From: Alphaproteobacteria bacterium
Lineage (GTDB): Bacteria; Pseudomonadota; Alphaproteobacteria; UBA8366
DNA length: 64,000 bases
NCBI GenBank assembly: GCA_028281325.1
Contig: JANQKC010000021.1
Location: 124,001 to 188,000, forward strand
Direction: 5' to 3'
The position numbers and the translations under genes are program-made. The notes beneath the pieces were generated by a model. The model had not been told where the DNA came from. It saw nothing but the letters and a program-made list of their open reading frames with translations, and ran no database searches. Each line of letters begins with the position of its first letter. Position 1 is the stretch's first letter. Below, piece by piece: positions 53,941-62,191 of the stretch.

Positions 53941-54930
53941 ATGTTCAACAGGTTTCAAGGGAAGCTCCAGGAGGATTCTCCGGCAAACCGGAATCGACGG
54001 CAGATGATGGAACGGACCGCAGGTTGGGATCGGCCCATATCAAAGGGCCACAAAATCAAGCAGATACTCGGCGCGTTCTTGCTTACAGCAGCCTGCGGTA
54101 TTTTCGTATTGAACTTATACGGTTTGACGCAAAGCCTCCGTCATCCAGACTTGGTCGCTTTCGATACCGGCAGCATTGCTAAAGACAATACGGTCGAGAT
54201 CGATTACAGCCAGATCACGGCTACCAATCCCTTCGGCATTAGAATGACCCGGGCAGATGCGCTTGCCGCATATGGCGAAACCCGGGCGATTACCGATGAA
54301 GCGGTGCGCATTCATCGAATACGCGAGTTGGTCACTGCCTCTACCGTTCATTACTATCCCGAAGGGAAGCGCGGAACGGCATTTTCGATACCGGTTCACG
54401 AGAACTTCCTATTATGGACACTGGGGCAGTTTTCCCCGCTGATTGAACGATTCGGCTTCGCCCCACAAGATCCGTATGAATTCCTGGATGGTTCGAAGTC
54501 GTGGGAGCGTGGCGCCGGCCTGTGCGGTGAATTAGCCTCTATCGCGATTTATCTGCTTGAGGGGGCCGGGATCAAGGCTGGTAAGGCGGGCTTGGATGGT
54601 CACGTCGTGGCCTTGGCGCAAACATCCGACGGGTCGCATTTCGTGGTTGACCCGGATTACGGATTTGTCATCGAGGGCAGGCTGAGCGAAGTCGCATCGC
54701 GGCCAGGCCGGATCATCGCAGCCGCAACCGCCAGTGGCCATAGCCTTAAGTCTGCGCAGAACCTTGCCGAGATATACGGGCCCGAGGGGAATATCGAATT
54801 TTGGAATGGGGACCGAGGCTATCGGCCTGTGGGCTATTGGGTTGAACGCGTCTCCTACGTGCTGAAGTGGCTCCTTCCGATCGCGTTCGCCGTGGTTGGT
54901 TTCTCATTTTTCCGTTTGCGGCGGACGTAA
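53941..54930 (+). CDS. Membrane-anchored protein with transglutaminase-like cysteine protease fold
   Basis: I recognise a Cys-His-Asp arrangement rather than a named family: Cys195 (AGLCGELASIAIYLLEGAGIK), His221 (LDGHVVALAQ) and Asp237 (FVVDPDYGF), numbered from ATG 53941. A transmembrane helix precedes at about 40-62 and a second closes the protein at about 308-325, followed by Arg-Arg. Such proteins act as papain-like peptidases or transferases facing the periplasm. Start is uncertain: ATGs at 53941, 54004 and 54007 are all possible. Base and codon use are clearly more A/T-rich than the neighbours, a sign of transfer. Confidence 0.7.
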   Translation: MFNRFQGKLQEDSPANRNRRQMMERTAGWDRPISKGHKIKQILGAFLLTAACGIFVLNLYGLTQSLRHPDLVAFDTGSIAKDNTVEIDYSQITATNPFGIRMTRADALAAYGETRAITDEAVRIHRIRELVTASTVHYYPEGKRGTAFSIPVHENFLLWTLGQFSPLIERFGFAPQDPYEFLDGSKSWERGAGLCGELASIAIYLLEGAGIKAGKAGLDGHVVALAQTSDGSHFVVDPDYGFVIEGRLSEVASRPGRIIAAATASGHSLKSAQNLAEIYGPEGNIEFWNGDRGYRPVGYWVERVSYVLKWLLPIAFAVVGFSFFRLRRT

Positions 54931-55134
54931 TCATCGGCTCACCATGATTCGGGCAAGCATGCCTCCCACCTGCCCAGCGACCAAGCAACCACCCATTTAC
55001 ATCCCTGCACTTATGTCGAGCGCACGATTGGATCATTCGCTCGGCGAGGCTGCCGACCCTCAAAGACCGAGCGCGGGCGAAACCAAAAACGGACGCAGAT
55101 GTGGGGGCAGGTCAGCGTGCCGGCCCGCAGCCCG

Positions 55135-55533
55135 TCAGACCTTCGCCTTCCAGACGTTTTCGGCGTAATCGTCGTTCACGATATCGAACACCACGCCGTT
55201 CGGGTCGCGAAACTTCACCTCGGTGTCGGCGTGCTGGCGGCTCGGGATTTTCATGTGATACCGGCCGCCATTGGCCTCGATCGCCGCGCCGGCCGCCTGC
55301 AGGTCCTCGACCACGCATCCCATGTGATGCAGGCCGAAGAAGTCCTTGCCGCGCTCGTCGCCCGCCGTCTTGTCGTCGGGGAATCGCAGGATCGCCAAGC
55401 TGACCGTTCCGTCCGACAACAGCATGCCGAACGTCGACTCTCGAACCCGCTCCATGTCGAACGTCTTTTCGTAGAACTGCGCCGCGGCCTCCGGATCGGG
55501 CACCGTGACGGCGATATGTCTAAGTTTTCCCAT
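55135..55533 (-). CDS. VOC family protein (glyoxalase/dioxygenase fold)
   Basis: The 132-residue protein has two beta-alpha-beta-beta-beta modules: RHIAVTVPDPEAAAQFYEKTFDM near the start and FGLHHMGCVVEDLQAAGAAIE in the second half, with VKFRDPNGVVFDIV at the end. The metal ligands His, His and Glu would be expected in these segments; a histidine in RHIAVTV and HHMG can be seen. Function (glyoxalase, epimerase or extradiol dioxygenase) is open. Single gene. Confidence 0.85.
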   Translation of the reverse strand: MGKLRHIAVTVPDPEAAAQFYEKTFDMERVRESTFGMLLSDGTVSLAILRFPDDKTAGDERGKDFFGLHHMGCVVEDLQAAGAAIEANGGRYHMKIPSRQHADTEVKFRDPNGVVFDIVNDDYAENVWKAKV

Positions 55534-55732
55534 GACCTTATCCTCCCTGAACTGCGGTGACGCGCGGCGGCGCGTCCCGATACCCTAGCACGCGCCAGGG
55601 CGGACAGGTATTCCGGTAGGGGCCGGGCGTCCCGGCGTTAACTGTGCCGCGTAAGCGGTTGTCGCGACCTGATCCACCCCTAATTCTCATACGTAGACCT
55701 TTGGCCTCGCCTTCAAAAACAGGATATCGACC

Positions 55733-56302
55733 ATGTTCCCTCGTTTTCTCCTGACGATCGTCGCGGCCTTTACACTCTCGAGCGTCGCCGTCGCCGAATC
55801 GCCCAAAACCGCGCATGACTTCGCGTTCACCTCGATCGAGGGCGATCCCTTGCCGCTCTCGCAGTTCGAGGGCAAGACCGTACTGGTGGTCAACACGGCT
55901 TCTCTCTGCGGCTTCACGCATCAATACGGCGATCTGCAAAAAACGTGGGAGCGGTATCGCGACCGCGGGCTCGTGGTGCTGGGCGTCCCGTCGAACGACT
56001 TCGGCAATCAGGAACCGGGTACCGAAGCCGAGATCAAGAAATTCTGCGAGGTCAATTTCGATGTCGATTTCCCCCTGACCACAAAGGTCCGCGTCAAGGG
56101 GGAGCAAGCGCATCCGTTCTATAAATGGTCGGCCCGAACGCTCGGGAACGAGGCGACGCCGCGCTGGAACTTCCACAAATATCTGGTCGGCCCCGACGGG
56201 CGGTTGGTCGATTGGTTCTCGACGCAAACCGCGCCGACATCGGCGAAGGTAACGCAAGCCATCGAGGCGCAACTCGCCGCCGCAGAAGGCGCCGCGCGCT
56301 AA
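55733..56302 (+). CDS. Exported glutathione peroxidase-type thiol peroxidase
   Basis: The 189-residue protein starts with a signal peptide (MFPRFLLTIVAAFTLSSVAVAES, cleavage near 21-22), so it works in the periplasm. The catalytic residues of the GPx fold are Cys59 (NTASLCGFTHQY), Gln93 (NDFGNQEPGT), Trp145 and Asn146 (RWNFHKYLV). Cysteine rather than selenocysteine is used. Many bacterial GPx proteins are thioredoxin-dependent. Exported forms are less common than cytoplasmic ones. Confidence 0.9.
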   Translation: MFPRFLLTIVAAFTLSSVAVAESPKTAHDFAFTSIEGDPLPLSQFEGKTVLVVNTASLCGFTHQYGDLQKTWERYRDRGLVVLGVPSNDFGNQEPGTEAEIKKFCEVNFDVDFPLTTKVRVKGEQAHPFYKWSARTLGNEATPRWNFHKYLVGPDGRLVDWFSTQTAPTSAKVTQAIEAQLAAAEGAAR

Positions 56303-56337
56303 CCGCCTCGTTTTAGCCTGAGAACCAGGGCCGACCG

Positions 56338-56571
56338 TCAGCGCGTCGGCGCGTCGTCGTCATCGCGATGGCTCAGGATTCCGGTCAGGATGGCGACCGG
56401 CCCAAAGGTCGAGACGAGCCCCGCGAAAAGCAGAAAGAGGGCCAACTCCCGGTGCGAGGAGTCGCCGATCACGGTTGCCAGGCCACCCATGTCGGACCAT
56501 AGCAGCAGACCGCCGAAGAGCACCGCGGCGATCGCGCCGATGAGGAAATGGTGAAGCAGGATCCTGAGCAT
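56338..56571 (-). CDS. Small hypothetical membrane protein
   Basis: The 77-residue protein has two hydrophobic helices, at about 5-24 and 43-66, and an acidic tail (SHRDDDDAP). I do not recognise it. It starts at ATG 56571 and is convergent with the glutathione peroxidase gene (35 bases apart). No operon partner is clear. Confidence 0.55.
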   Translation of the reverse strand: MLRILLHHFLIGAIAAVLFGGLLLWSDMGGLATVIGDSSHRELALFLLFAGLVSTFGPVAILTGILSHRDDDDAPTR

Positions 56572-56806
56572 TGCCGTTGACTGCCCTGTCGTGGATTGCG
56601 GTCGCCGGGACCGAAGATAGCCTTACTACGGCCCCACGCGATATCCAGATCACGTCGTATGGGGGAAACGCCGTCACGCCGTTCCATGCTGGAAACACCT
56701 TGGCGTTCGTCCGGCCCGATCATCAACGGCGCGCCAATTGTGAACCAACGCCGCCCCGTGCCGTACAGGTATCTGAGCATGCGCCAACCCTTTTCGGAGA
56801 CCTGCG

Positions 56807-57445
56807 TTGACATCCAAGACCCTGTCGTCGCCGACCCATCGATCGCGAAACGGATGGGTGCCGCCGAACTTCTACAACGATCTCGACGCCACGCTCGCGA
56901 AGGCGTGGGGGCTGTTGGACCTTGGCGTCACCGATCGACGCTCGCCGTTTCACACGCCCACGATCGCAACGATACGCGGCGACGGCGCGCCATCGGTTCG
57001 GACGGTCGTTCTGCGGGCCGTCGATCCGGATCGTCGAACCCTTCGGTTTCATACGGACCGCCGCTCGAACAAGGTCCGGGAACTCGTCGTCGACCCGAGG
57101 GTCGCCCTCCACTTCTATGACCCGGCCGAGAAGATCCAGCTTCGCGTCGACGGCCGCGCGACCCTGCATGTCGAGGACGCGGCGGCGGCGGAAGCCTGGG
57201 ACGGCACACGCCCGTTCAGCCGCCTCTGCTACGGCGTCTCGCCAAACCCGGGCGTCGAGATAACCGACCCGCGTATGGCGGCGCAGGAAACCTCCGGCGA
57301 CCGGGACGCGGGCCGCGAGAACTTCGCCGCCGTGTCGGTCGACATCGCATGCCTCGAATGGCTGTATCTCGCGGCCCACGGACACCGGCGCGCGCGATTC
57401 ACGTGGGAAGGACAGAATCCAACGGCGGCGTGGCGGGTGCCCTAG
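56807..57445 (+). CDS. Pyridoxamine 5'-phosphate oxidase-like flavoprotein
   Basis: The 212-residue protein has the split-barrel FMN fold. FMN-binding blocks include ATIRGDGAPSVRTVVLRAV, TLRFHTDRRSNKVRELVVDPRVALHFYD and the late LEWLYLAAHGHRRARFTWEG. The PdxH-type PLP motifs are only partly recognisable, so a general FMN oxidoreductase is possible. The start is TTG 56807, supported by GGAG seven bases upstream; no ATG is close. It ends four bases inside the nth frame from the opposite side. Confidence 0.83.
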   Translation: MTSKTLSSPTHRSRNGWVPPNFYNDLDATLAKAWGLLDLGVTDRRSPFHTPTIATIRGDGAPSVRTVVLRAVDPDRRTLRFHTDRRSNKVRELVVDPRVALHFYDPAEKIQLRVDGRATLHVEDAAAAEAWDGTRPFSRLCYGVSPNPGVEITDPRMAAQETSGDRDAGRENFAAVSVDIACLEWLYLAAHGHRRARFTWEGQNPTAAWRVP

Positions 57446-58113
57446 GGTTTGCGGTTGCCGCCGCCATCGCTCATGGCGCGGCGGCGCCCTTCGCAGATAT
57501 CGTTCAGAAAGCAGGATGGGCATTTGGGCGCCCGCGCCGTGCATGTCCGCTTGCCGAAGTCGAGCAGCCACATATGACCGCTCCGTTTCGCCCATTCGGG
57601 CGCGCGGGCGTCCAGCGCCGCCGCCGTCTGCGCCTCGGTCTTTCCCGACGCCAGTCCGGTTCGGTTGCAGACGCGATGGACATGAGTGTCGACCGCGATG
57701 GTCGCTTCGCCGAACGAAAACAGCAGCATGATATCCGCGCATTTCCGTCCGATGCCCGGCAGGCGCATCAGACCGGCGCGATCCTTCGGCACGACACCGT
57801 CATGATCGCCGATCAGCGCGCGGCACAGGGCCTTAAGGCGTTGCGTCTTCATGTTGTAGAGGCCCGCGGGCTTGATCGCCGTGGCGATATCGGCATCCGG
57901 CAAATCGAGGATCGTTTCCGGCGTGTCGGCCAGCCGGAAGAGGGCATTCCTTGCCTTGGCCGTGTTCGCGTCGCGGCTTTGCGCCGATAGGAGGCACGAA
58001 ACCAGCGCGCGGAAGTGATCCGCGTCCGCCTTGACGGTCGGCTCCGCTTTCCCGATGGACCGCCGCGCTTCGAAGCGGCGAAAAACGTCCTCGATCTCGG
58101 CTGGTTTCAACAT
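57442..58113 (-). CDS. nth: Endonuclease III family DNA glycosylase
   Basis: The 223-residue protein is a HhH-GPD base-excision enzyme that removes oxidised pyrimidines and cuts the strand. The hairpin LPGIGRKCADIML contains Lys124 and the aspartate is Asp142 (VDTHVHR). The iron-sulfur cluster cysteines are Cys191, Cys198, Cys201 and Cys207 in the C-x6-C-x2-C-x5-C pattern. The ATG at 58113 overlaps the stop of the DUF6064 gene by seven bases, so it is the third gene of a unit with the AKR and DUF6064 genes. Confidence 0.93.
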   Translation of the reverse strand: MLKPAEIEDVFRRFEARRSIGKAEPTVKADADHFRALVSCLLSAQSRDANTAKARNALFRLADTPETILDLPDADIATAIKPAGLYNMKTQRLKALCRALIGDHDGVVPKDRAGLMRLPGIGRKCADIMLLFSFGEATIAVDTHVHRVCNRTGLASGKTEAQTAAALDARAPEWAKRSGHMWLLDFGKRTCTARAPKCPSCFLNDICEGRRRAMSDGGGNRKP

Positions 58114-58784
58114 GATGCGCTCATCGATCGGCTCAGCCCATTCTTTCGGATCGCCAGGACGAGAGTCAGAAGCGCGGCGAGTGGCAGGATGAAGTCCTGC
58201 GGCAGCGCGAGCAGCGCCGCGCCAACGCCGACGGCCAACGACCACGGCAGCGGAATGAACAGCAGATGCCATGGCACCCGCGGCGCGGCCAACAACAGCA
58301 TACCGAGAGTCCATAACAGCGTCGGACCGGGCGCAACCCCGACAAGCGCCATGCGCGGCCATCCCTGATCCGAACCCAAACCGGCAAGCGGATAGACCGC
58401 CGCGGCGACGGCAATGAGGGCCAGCCCGCCCCAACCGGCGGCATCGCCGGTAAAGCGAAAGGCGACGCCGCTGCGGATCACTCCCGCCGCGACAAACGCC
58501 ACCCCCTGCAACAAGAAGACAAAGCCCAAGCCCCACGCAGCCCAGTTGATCTGTGCGGAATGCAGCATGTAATAGGCGACGCCCGTCCAGATCCACGCCG
58601 CGGCGAGAACGGCGGCGACCAGTCGCCCGCTGCCGGGAAAGGGCCGCAACGCCGCCCAAAGCGCGAGCAGGACGAACAGGTATGCGACGATCTGCGCCGG
58701 CCAGATCGCCTCGTTATAGTGTTCCAACGCGCCGAGGAAGACGTCGCGGGTAAACGGCACAAGCCGCGACAGGGTGTCCATCAA
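58107..58784 (-). CDS. DUF6064-like multi-spanning membrane protein
   Basis: The 225-residue protein has six or seven hydrophobic segments from about residue 25 onwards. It opens LVPFTRDVFLGALEHYNEAIWPAQIVAYL, which resembles the DUF6064 family of unknown function. The final segments are short. It overlaps the nth gene by seven bases and follows the AKR gene by ten. A role cannot be inferred. Confidence 0.7.
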   Translation of the reverse strand: MMDTLSRLVPFTRDVFLGALEHYNEAIWPAQIVAYLFVLLALWAALRPFPGSGRLVAAVLAAAWIWTGVAYYMLHSAQINWAAWGLGFVFLLQGVAFVAAGVIRSGVAFRFTGDAAGWGGLALIAVAAAVYPLAGLGSDQGWPRMALVGVAPGPTLLWTLGMLLLAAPRVPWHLLFIPLPWSLAVGVGAALLALPQDFILPLAALLTLVLAIRKNGLSRSMSASC

Positions 58785-58794
58785 GGGCCGGTGC

Positions 58795-59712
58795 TCACAG
58801 GCTCTCGACGTAGCGGATCATGCGCTGCCGCATCGCCGCGTCCGGCAGGCGGCCGGTGCAGGCACCCATGTTTTCCACCATATGGTCGACCTGCGAGGTC
58901 GCCGGAATGACGCAGGTCACCGCGGGGTGGGCGACGATGAACTTGAGCAGGAACTGCGCCCAGTTTTCCGCGTCGAATTCCCGCGCCCATTCCGGCAATG
59001 GATGCCGTTCCATCCGGTCGATCAGAGAACCGCGCCGGAACGGCCGGTTGATCAAAACGCCCAGGCCACGGTCGGCGGCCAGCGGCAGCAGCCGCGACTC
59101 CGCCTCGCGATCGACGATATTGTAGGTGAACTGCACGAAATCGATCGGCTGGGTCCGCATGATCTGTAACAGCTCTTCGTGCCGGCCGCCATGCGACGTG
59201 GTCATGCCGATATAACGGACGCGGCCGTCCGCCTTCCAATCGACCAATGTTTCCAGATGCGCGTCCCAGTTTACCAGGTTGTGGACCTGCATCAGATCGA
59301 ACCGCTTGCTGCCCCAAAGCTTCTCGGACTCGGCCATCTGGCTGCGGCCGAACGCCTGGAGCGGCGTCCAGACCTTGGTCGCCGAAAACAGGGCGGCGTC
59401 ATTGTCGAGCCGCGCGAGACCGTCACCGACGACTTCTTCCGCCGAGCCGTACATCGGCGACGAGTCGATCAGCGCGCCGCCGCGGTCGAAGAAGGTCCGC
59501 AGCACCTCGACCCGCCCGGCGCGCAGCGCCGGATCATCGCCCACGTTGAAGGTGATCCACGTCCCCATACCGATCGCCGGCAGCATCTCGCCGCTCGCCG
59601 GAACGGCGCGGCGGATGAGCGACGGCCCGGCCGCGCGCAACGGCGTCGGCGCGAGGCCGGCCGCGACGCCGAGGGCGCCCAACGATCCTAGAAAACGGCG
59701 ACGGTCTTGCAT
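58795..59712 (-). CDS. Exported aldo/keto reductase
   Basis: The 305-residue protein begins MQDRRRFLGSLGALGVAAGL, a twin-arginine-type signal, so it is likely folded before export to the periplasm. The aldo/keto barrel shows GMGTWITFNVG, the catalytic FIDSSPMYGSAE-type block (here LIDSSPMYGSAEEVVGDGL), the lysine in SATKVW and the histidine in FDLMQVHNLVNW. The NADPH-end motif near CVIPATSQVDHM is present. Exported AKRs are found in many proteobacteria; the substrate is unknown. Confidence 0.88.
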   Translation of the reverse strand: MQDRRRFLGSLGALGVAAGLAPTPLRAAGPSLIRRAVPASGEMLPAIGMGTWITFNVGDDPALRAGRVEVLRTFFDRGGALIDSSPMYGSAEEVVGDGLARLDNDAALFSATKVWTPLQAFGRSQMAESEKLWGSKRFDLMQVHNLVNWDAHLETLVDWKADGRVRYIGMTTSHGGRHEELLQIMRTQPIDFVQFTYNIVDREAESRLLPLAADRGLGVLINRPFRRGSLIDRMERHPLPEWAREFDAENWAQFLLKFIVAHPAVTCVIPATSQVDHMVENMGACTGRLPDAAMRQRMIRYVESL

Positions 59713-60163
59713 CGGAACTCACGCGCGCGGTTGCACCTTGGTCTGATGTAGGGCGGCGGCACCGCGCCGGCCACGGGGACACGGCAAAAAAATCCCCCGG
59801 CCGCGCTTATTCCAAGACTTTGAACGATATTCAGCATGTCAGCGGAAAGCGGCGGCACCAACGTCCATGGTTTGATTGATCCCGGCTGGCGTCGGCCCTT
59901 CCGAACGATCCACCGCATCGCGATCGCGGCGGCCTAGGCGGCGGACAGGGCGGCGCGCGCGACTCAACGGATCGTCACCGCGGGCCTCAACGGCGTTGTC
60001 GGTCTCGCGCTCGGCATGCTTCCGATTTCGGCGGTGGCCTTTACAATCACGCCGGCCGTTCAATCTTTTACGCAAAGGAAAACCAGTAAGGCCGCCCCCA
60101 ATCAAGGGCCAAGCCGGCCAAAGGACAATCGATGTTGCCGCGACGACGCTGAGAGAGGATGTC
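59713..60163. other. Gene-poor spacer with possible decayed membrane gene
   Basis: No intact gene is supported. One plus-strand frame from ATG 59837 reads MSAESGGTNVHGLIDPGW, reaches a TAG near 59937, and continues in the same frame with ATQRIVTAGLNGVVGLALGM and a hydrophobic run. That pattern looks like the tail of a membrane protein, perhaps DUF808-like, interrupted by a stop. It overlaps the start of bdhA. The promoter of bdhA should also lie here. Confidence 0.3.
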
Positions 60164-60946
60164 ATGACGAAGGGAAAGAACGCGATCATCACCGGCTCCA
60201 CCAGCGGAATCGGCCTCGGAATCGCGGAGGCCATGGCAGGCGCCGGCATGAATGTCATGCTCAATGGCTTCGGCGACCCGGTGGAGATCGAGGCAACCCG
60301 CGCGGATCTTGAAAAGCGACACGGCGTCGCCGTCGGATACCACGCCGCCGACGTATCCAAGCCGGACGAAATCGCGGATCTCGTGGCCACGGCGGCAAAG
60401 GAGACAGGGCCGGCGGACGTGATCGTCAACAACGCCGGGATTCAGACGGTCGCGCCGGTCGAGGAGTTCCCCATCGATAAGTGGGACGCCATCCTGGCGA
60501 TCAACCTTTCCAGCGCGTTCCACACGACCCGTCTTTCCGTTCCCGGCATGAAAGAGCGCAAATGGGGCCGCATCATCAACGTCGCCTCGGCGCACGGTTT
60601 GGTCGCCTCGCCCTTCAAGTCGGCCTATGTGGCCGCCAAGCATGGCATGGTGGGCCTGACCAAGACCGTCGCCTTGGAGGTCGCGGAGTTCGGCGTCACC
60701 TGTAACGCGATCTGCCCCGGATACGTCCTCACCCCGCTCGTCGAGAAGCAAATCCCGGATACCGCCAAAGCCCGCGGCATCAGCGAAGAGGACGTGGTGC
60801 GCGACGTCATCCTGGATGCCCAGGCGACGAAGCAGTTCGTCACCGTCGAACAGCTTGGCGCGCTCGCGGTGTTCCTGTGCTCCGACGCGGCGGCGCAGAT
60901 AACCGGAACCGCCCTTCCGATGGACGGCGGCTGGACCGCCCATTAA
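60164..60946 (+). CDS. bdhA: 3-hydroxybutyrate dehydrogenase
   Basis: The 260-residue short-chain dehydrogenase converts 3-hydroxybutyrate to acetoacetate with NAD, in polyhydroxybutyrate turnover. The cofactor motif is IITGSTSGIGLGIAEA, the NNAG block follows, and the catalytic residues are Ser142 (NVASAHG), Tyr155 and Lys159 (SAYVAAKHG). The sequence VTCNAICPGYVLTPLVEKQI and the tail DGGWTAH match BdhA enzymes. The ATG at 60164 has GAGAGGA upstream; the longer open frame is in the spacer. It is 55 bases before the patatin gene on the same strand. Confidence 0.92.
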   Translation: MTKGKNAIITGSTSGIGLGIAEAMAGAGMNVMLNGFGDPVEIEATRADLEKRHGVAVGYHAADVSKPDEIADLVATAAKETGPADVIVNNAGIQTVAPVEEFPIDKWDAILAINLSSAFHTTRLSVPGMKERKWGRIINVASAHGLVASPFKSAYVAAKHGMVGLTKTVALEVAEFGVTCNAICPGYVLTPLVEKQIPDTAKARGISEEDVVRDVILDAQATKQFVTVEQLGALAVFLCSDAAAQITGTALPMDGGWTAH

Positions 60947-61001
60947 CGCTTTGGGGATAAACCGACGTTAGAGTGCCGCAACACCTGTCGGGACATTGGC
61001 C

Positions 61002-62060
61002 ATGGCAAGTCGAAACGGAAAGAACGCCCGGAAGTCGATCAACCTGGCGCTTCAAGGCGGCGGGGCGCACGGCGCCTTTACCTGGGGCGTGCTCGACCGG
61101 CTGCTGGAGGACGACCGCATCTTTATCGAGGCGATCAGCGGCACATCCGCCGGCGCGATGAACGCGGTCGTCGTGGCCGACGGGATCATGCGGAACGGCG
61201 CGGACGGCGCACGCGCGGCGCTTGAACGGTTTTGGAAAGCCGTCAGCGAAGCGGGACGCTTGAGCCCGATCCAGCGCGGTCCCCTCGACGTCTTCATGGG
61301 GAACTGGAGTCTGGACAACAGCCCCAGTTATGTTTTCTTCGACCTGTTCAACCGGCTGACCTCGCCCTACAACGTCAATCCCTTCAACATCAATCCGCTG
61401 CAATCGATTCTGGAAGACACGATCGATTTCGACGTGGTCCGATCCTGCGACAAGATGAAGGTCTTGATCTCGGCCACCAACGTCGAGACCGGGCGGGTCA
61501 AGGTTTTCAACCGCCACGAACTGACCTGCGACATGGTTATGGCGTCGGCCTGTCTGCCCTTTATCTTCCAGGCGGTCGAGATCGACGGGGTCCCGTATTG
61601 GGACGGCGGCTATGTGGGGAACCCGGTGCTTTTTCCGTTCTACGGCGAAAGCATGGCGGACGATATCGTGATCGTGCAGATCAACCCGGTGGAACGTAAG
61701 GGCACGCCCTCTTCGGCACAGGAGATCCTGAACCGGGTGAACGAGATCACCTTCAACGGCAGCCTGCTGAAGGAGCTGCGGGCAATCGATTTCGTTCAAC
61801 GGCTGCTGGACGAGGGAAAGCTGGAGTCGGCGGACTACCGCCGCCTCCACATCCATATCATCCAAGCGCAAGACGAGATCAAACCCTTGGGCGCATCCTC
61901 GAAACTCAATGCCGAGTGGCAATTCCTGCGCCACCTGTTCGCGGTCGGCCGGAACGCGGCGGAAAACTGGATCGACGCCCACTACGATCATCTCGGCGAG
62001 AAATCATCGATCGACACGCGTGCGATGTTCTCGGGCCTGGGCGCACAGCATCACGGTTGA
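61002..62060 (+). CDS. Patatin-like phospholipase/esterase
   Basis: The 352-residue protein has the patatin serine-aspartate dyad. The oxyanion motif is LQGGGAHGAFTWG, the nucleophile Ser49 is in SGTSAGAMNA and the aspartate is in YWDGGYVGNP near 205. Patatins hydrolyse phospholipids or other acyl esters. Its place directly after bdhA suggests it may serve polyhydroxybutyrate depolymerisation, since some such genes are intracellular depolymerases (inference). The ATG at 61002 is used; no strong ribosome site is seen. A long hairpin follows. Confidence 0.88.
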   Translation: MASRNGKNARKSINLALQGGGAHGAFTWGVLDRLLEDDRIFIEAISGTSAGAMNAVVVADGIMRNGADGARAALERFWKAVSEAGRLSPIQRGPLDVFMGNWSLDNSPSYVFFDLFNRLTSPYNVNPFNINPLQSILEDTIDFDVVRSCDKMKVLISATNVETGRVKVFNRHELTCDMVMASACLPFIFQAVEIDGVPYWDGGYVGNPVLFPFYGESMADDIVIVQINPVERKGTPSSAQEILNRVNEITFNGSLLKELRAIDFVQRLLDEGKLESADYRRLHIHIIQAQDEIKPLGASSKLNAEWQFLRHLFAVGRNAAENWIDAHYDHLGEKSSIDTRAMFSGLGAQHHG

Positions 62061-62100
62061 CCCCCGGCCTCAAGGGCCGGCGGCAAGGCCCCCTAAGATA

Positions 62101-62137
62101 TCGGCGGAAGGGGCAGGTAGCTGCCCCCTTCCGCCGA
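62101..62137. terminator. Long hairpin between the patatin and binding-protein genes
   Basis: TCGGCGGAAGGGGCAG pairs with CTGCCCCCTTCCGCCGA through a 4-base loop (GTAG) with one bulged base, giving a stem of 16 pairs. It lies between two convergent genes (61002-62060 plus, 62192-63178 minus), the position of a bidirectional terminator. No T-run is seen on either side. Confidence 0.7.
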
Positions 62138-62191
62138 CATGACCAGGCCTGGGCGATTGGCCGTTCACACCGCCGACCGCCGTGTGCGGCG

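Noticed and set aside
59876-60163. bdhA frame extended upstream to 59876
   Set aside because: The extension is Arg/Ser-rich without SDR features; the SDR fold begins directly after ATG 60164.
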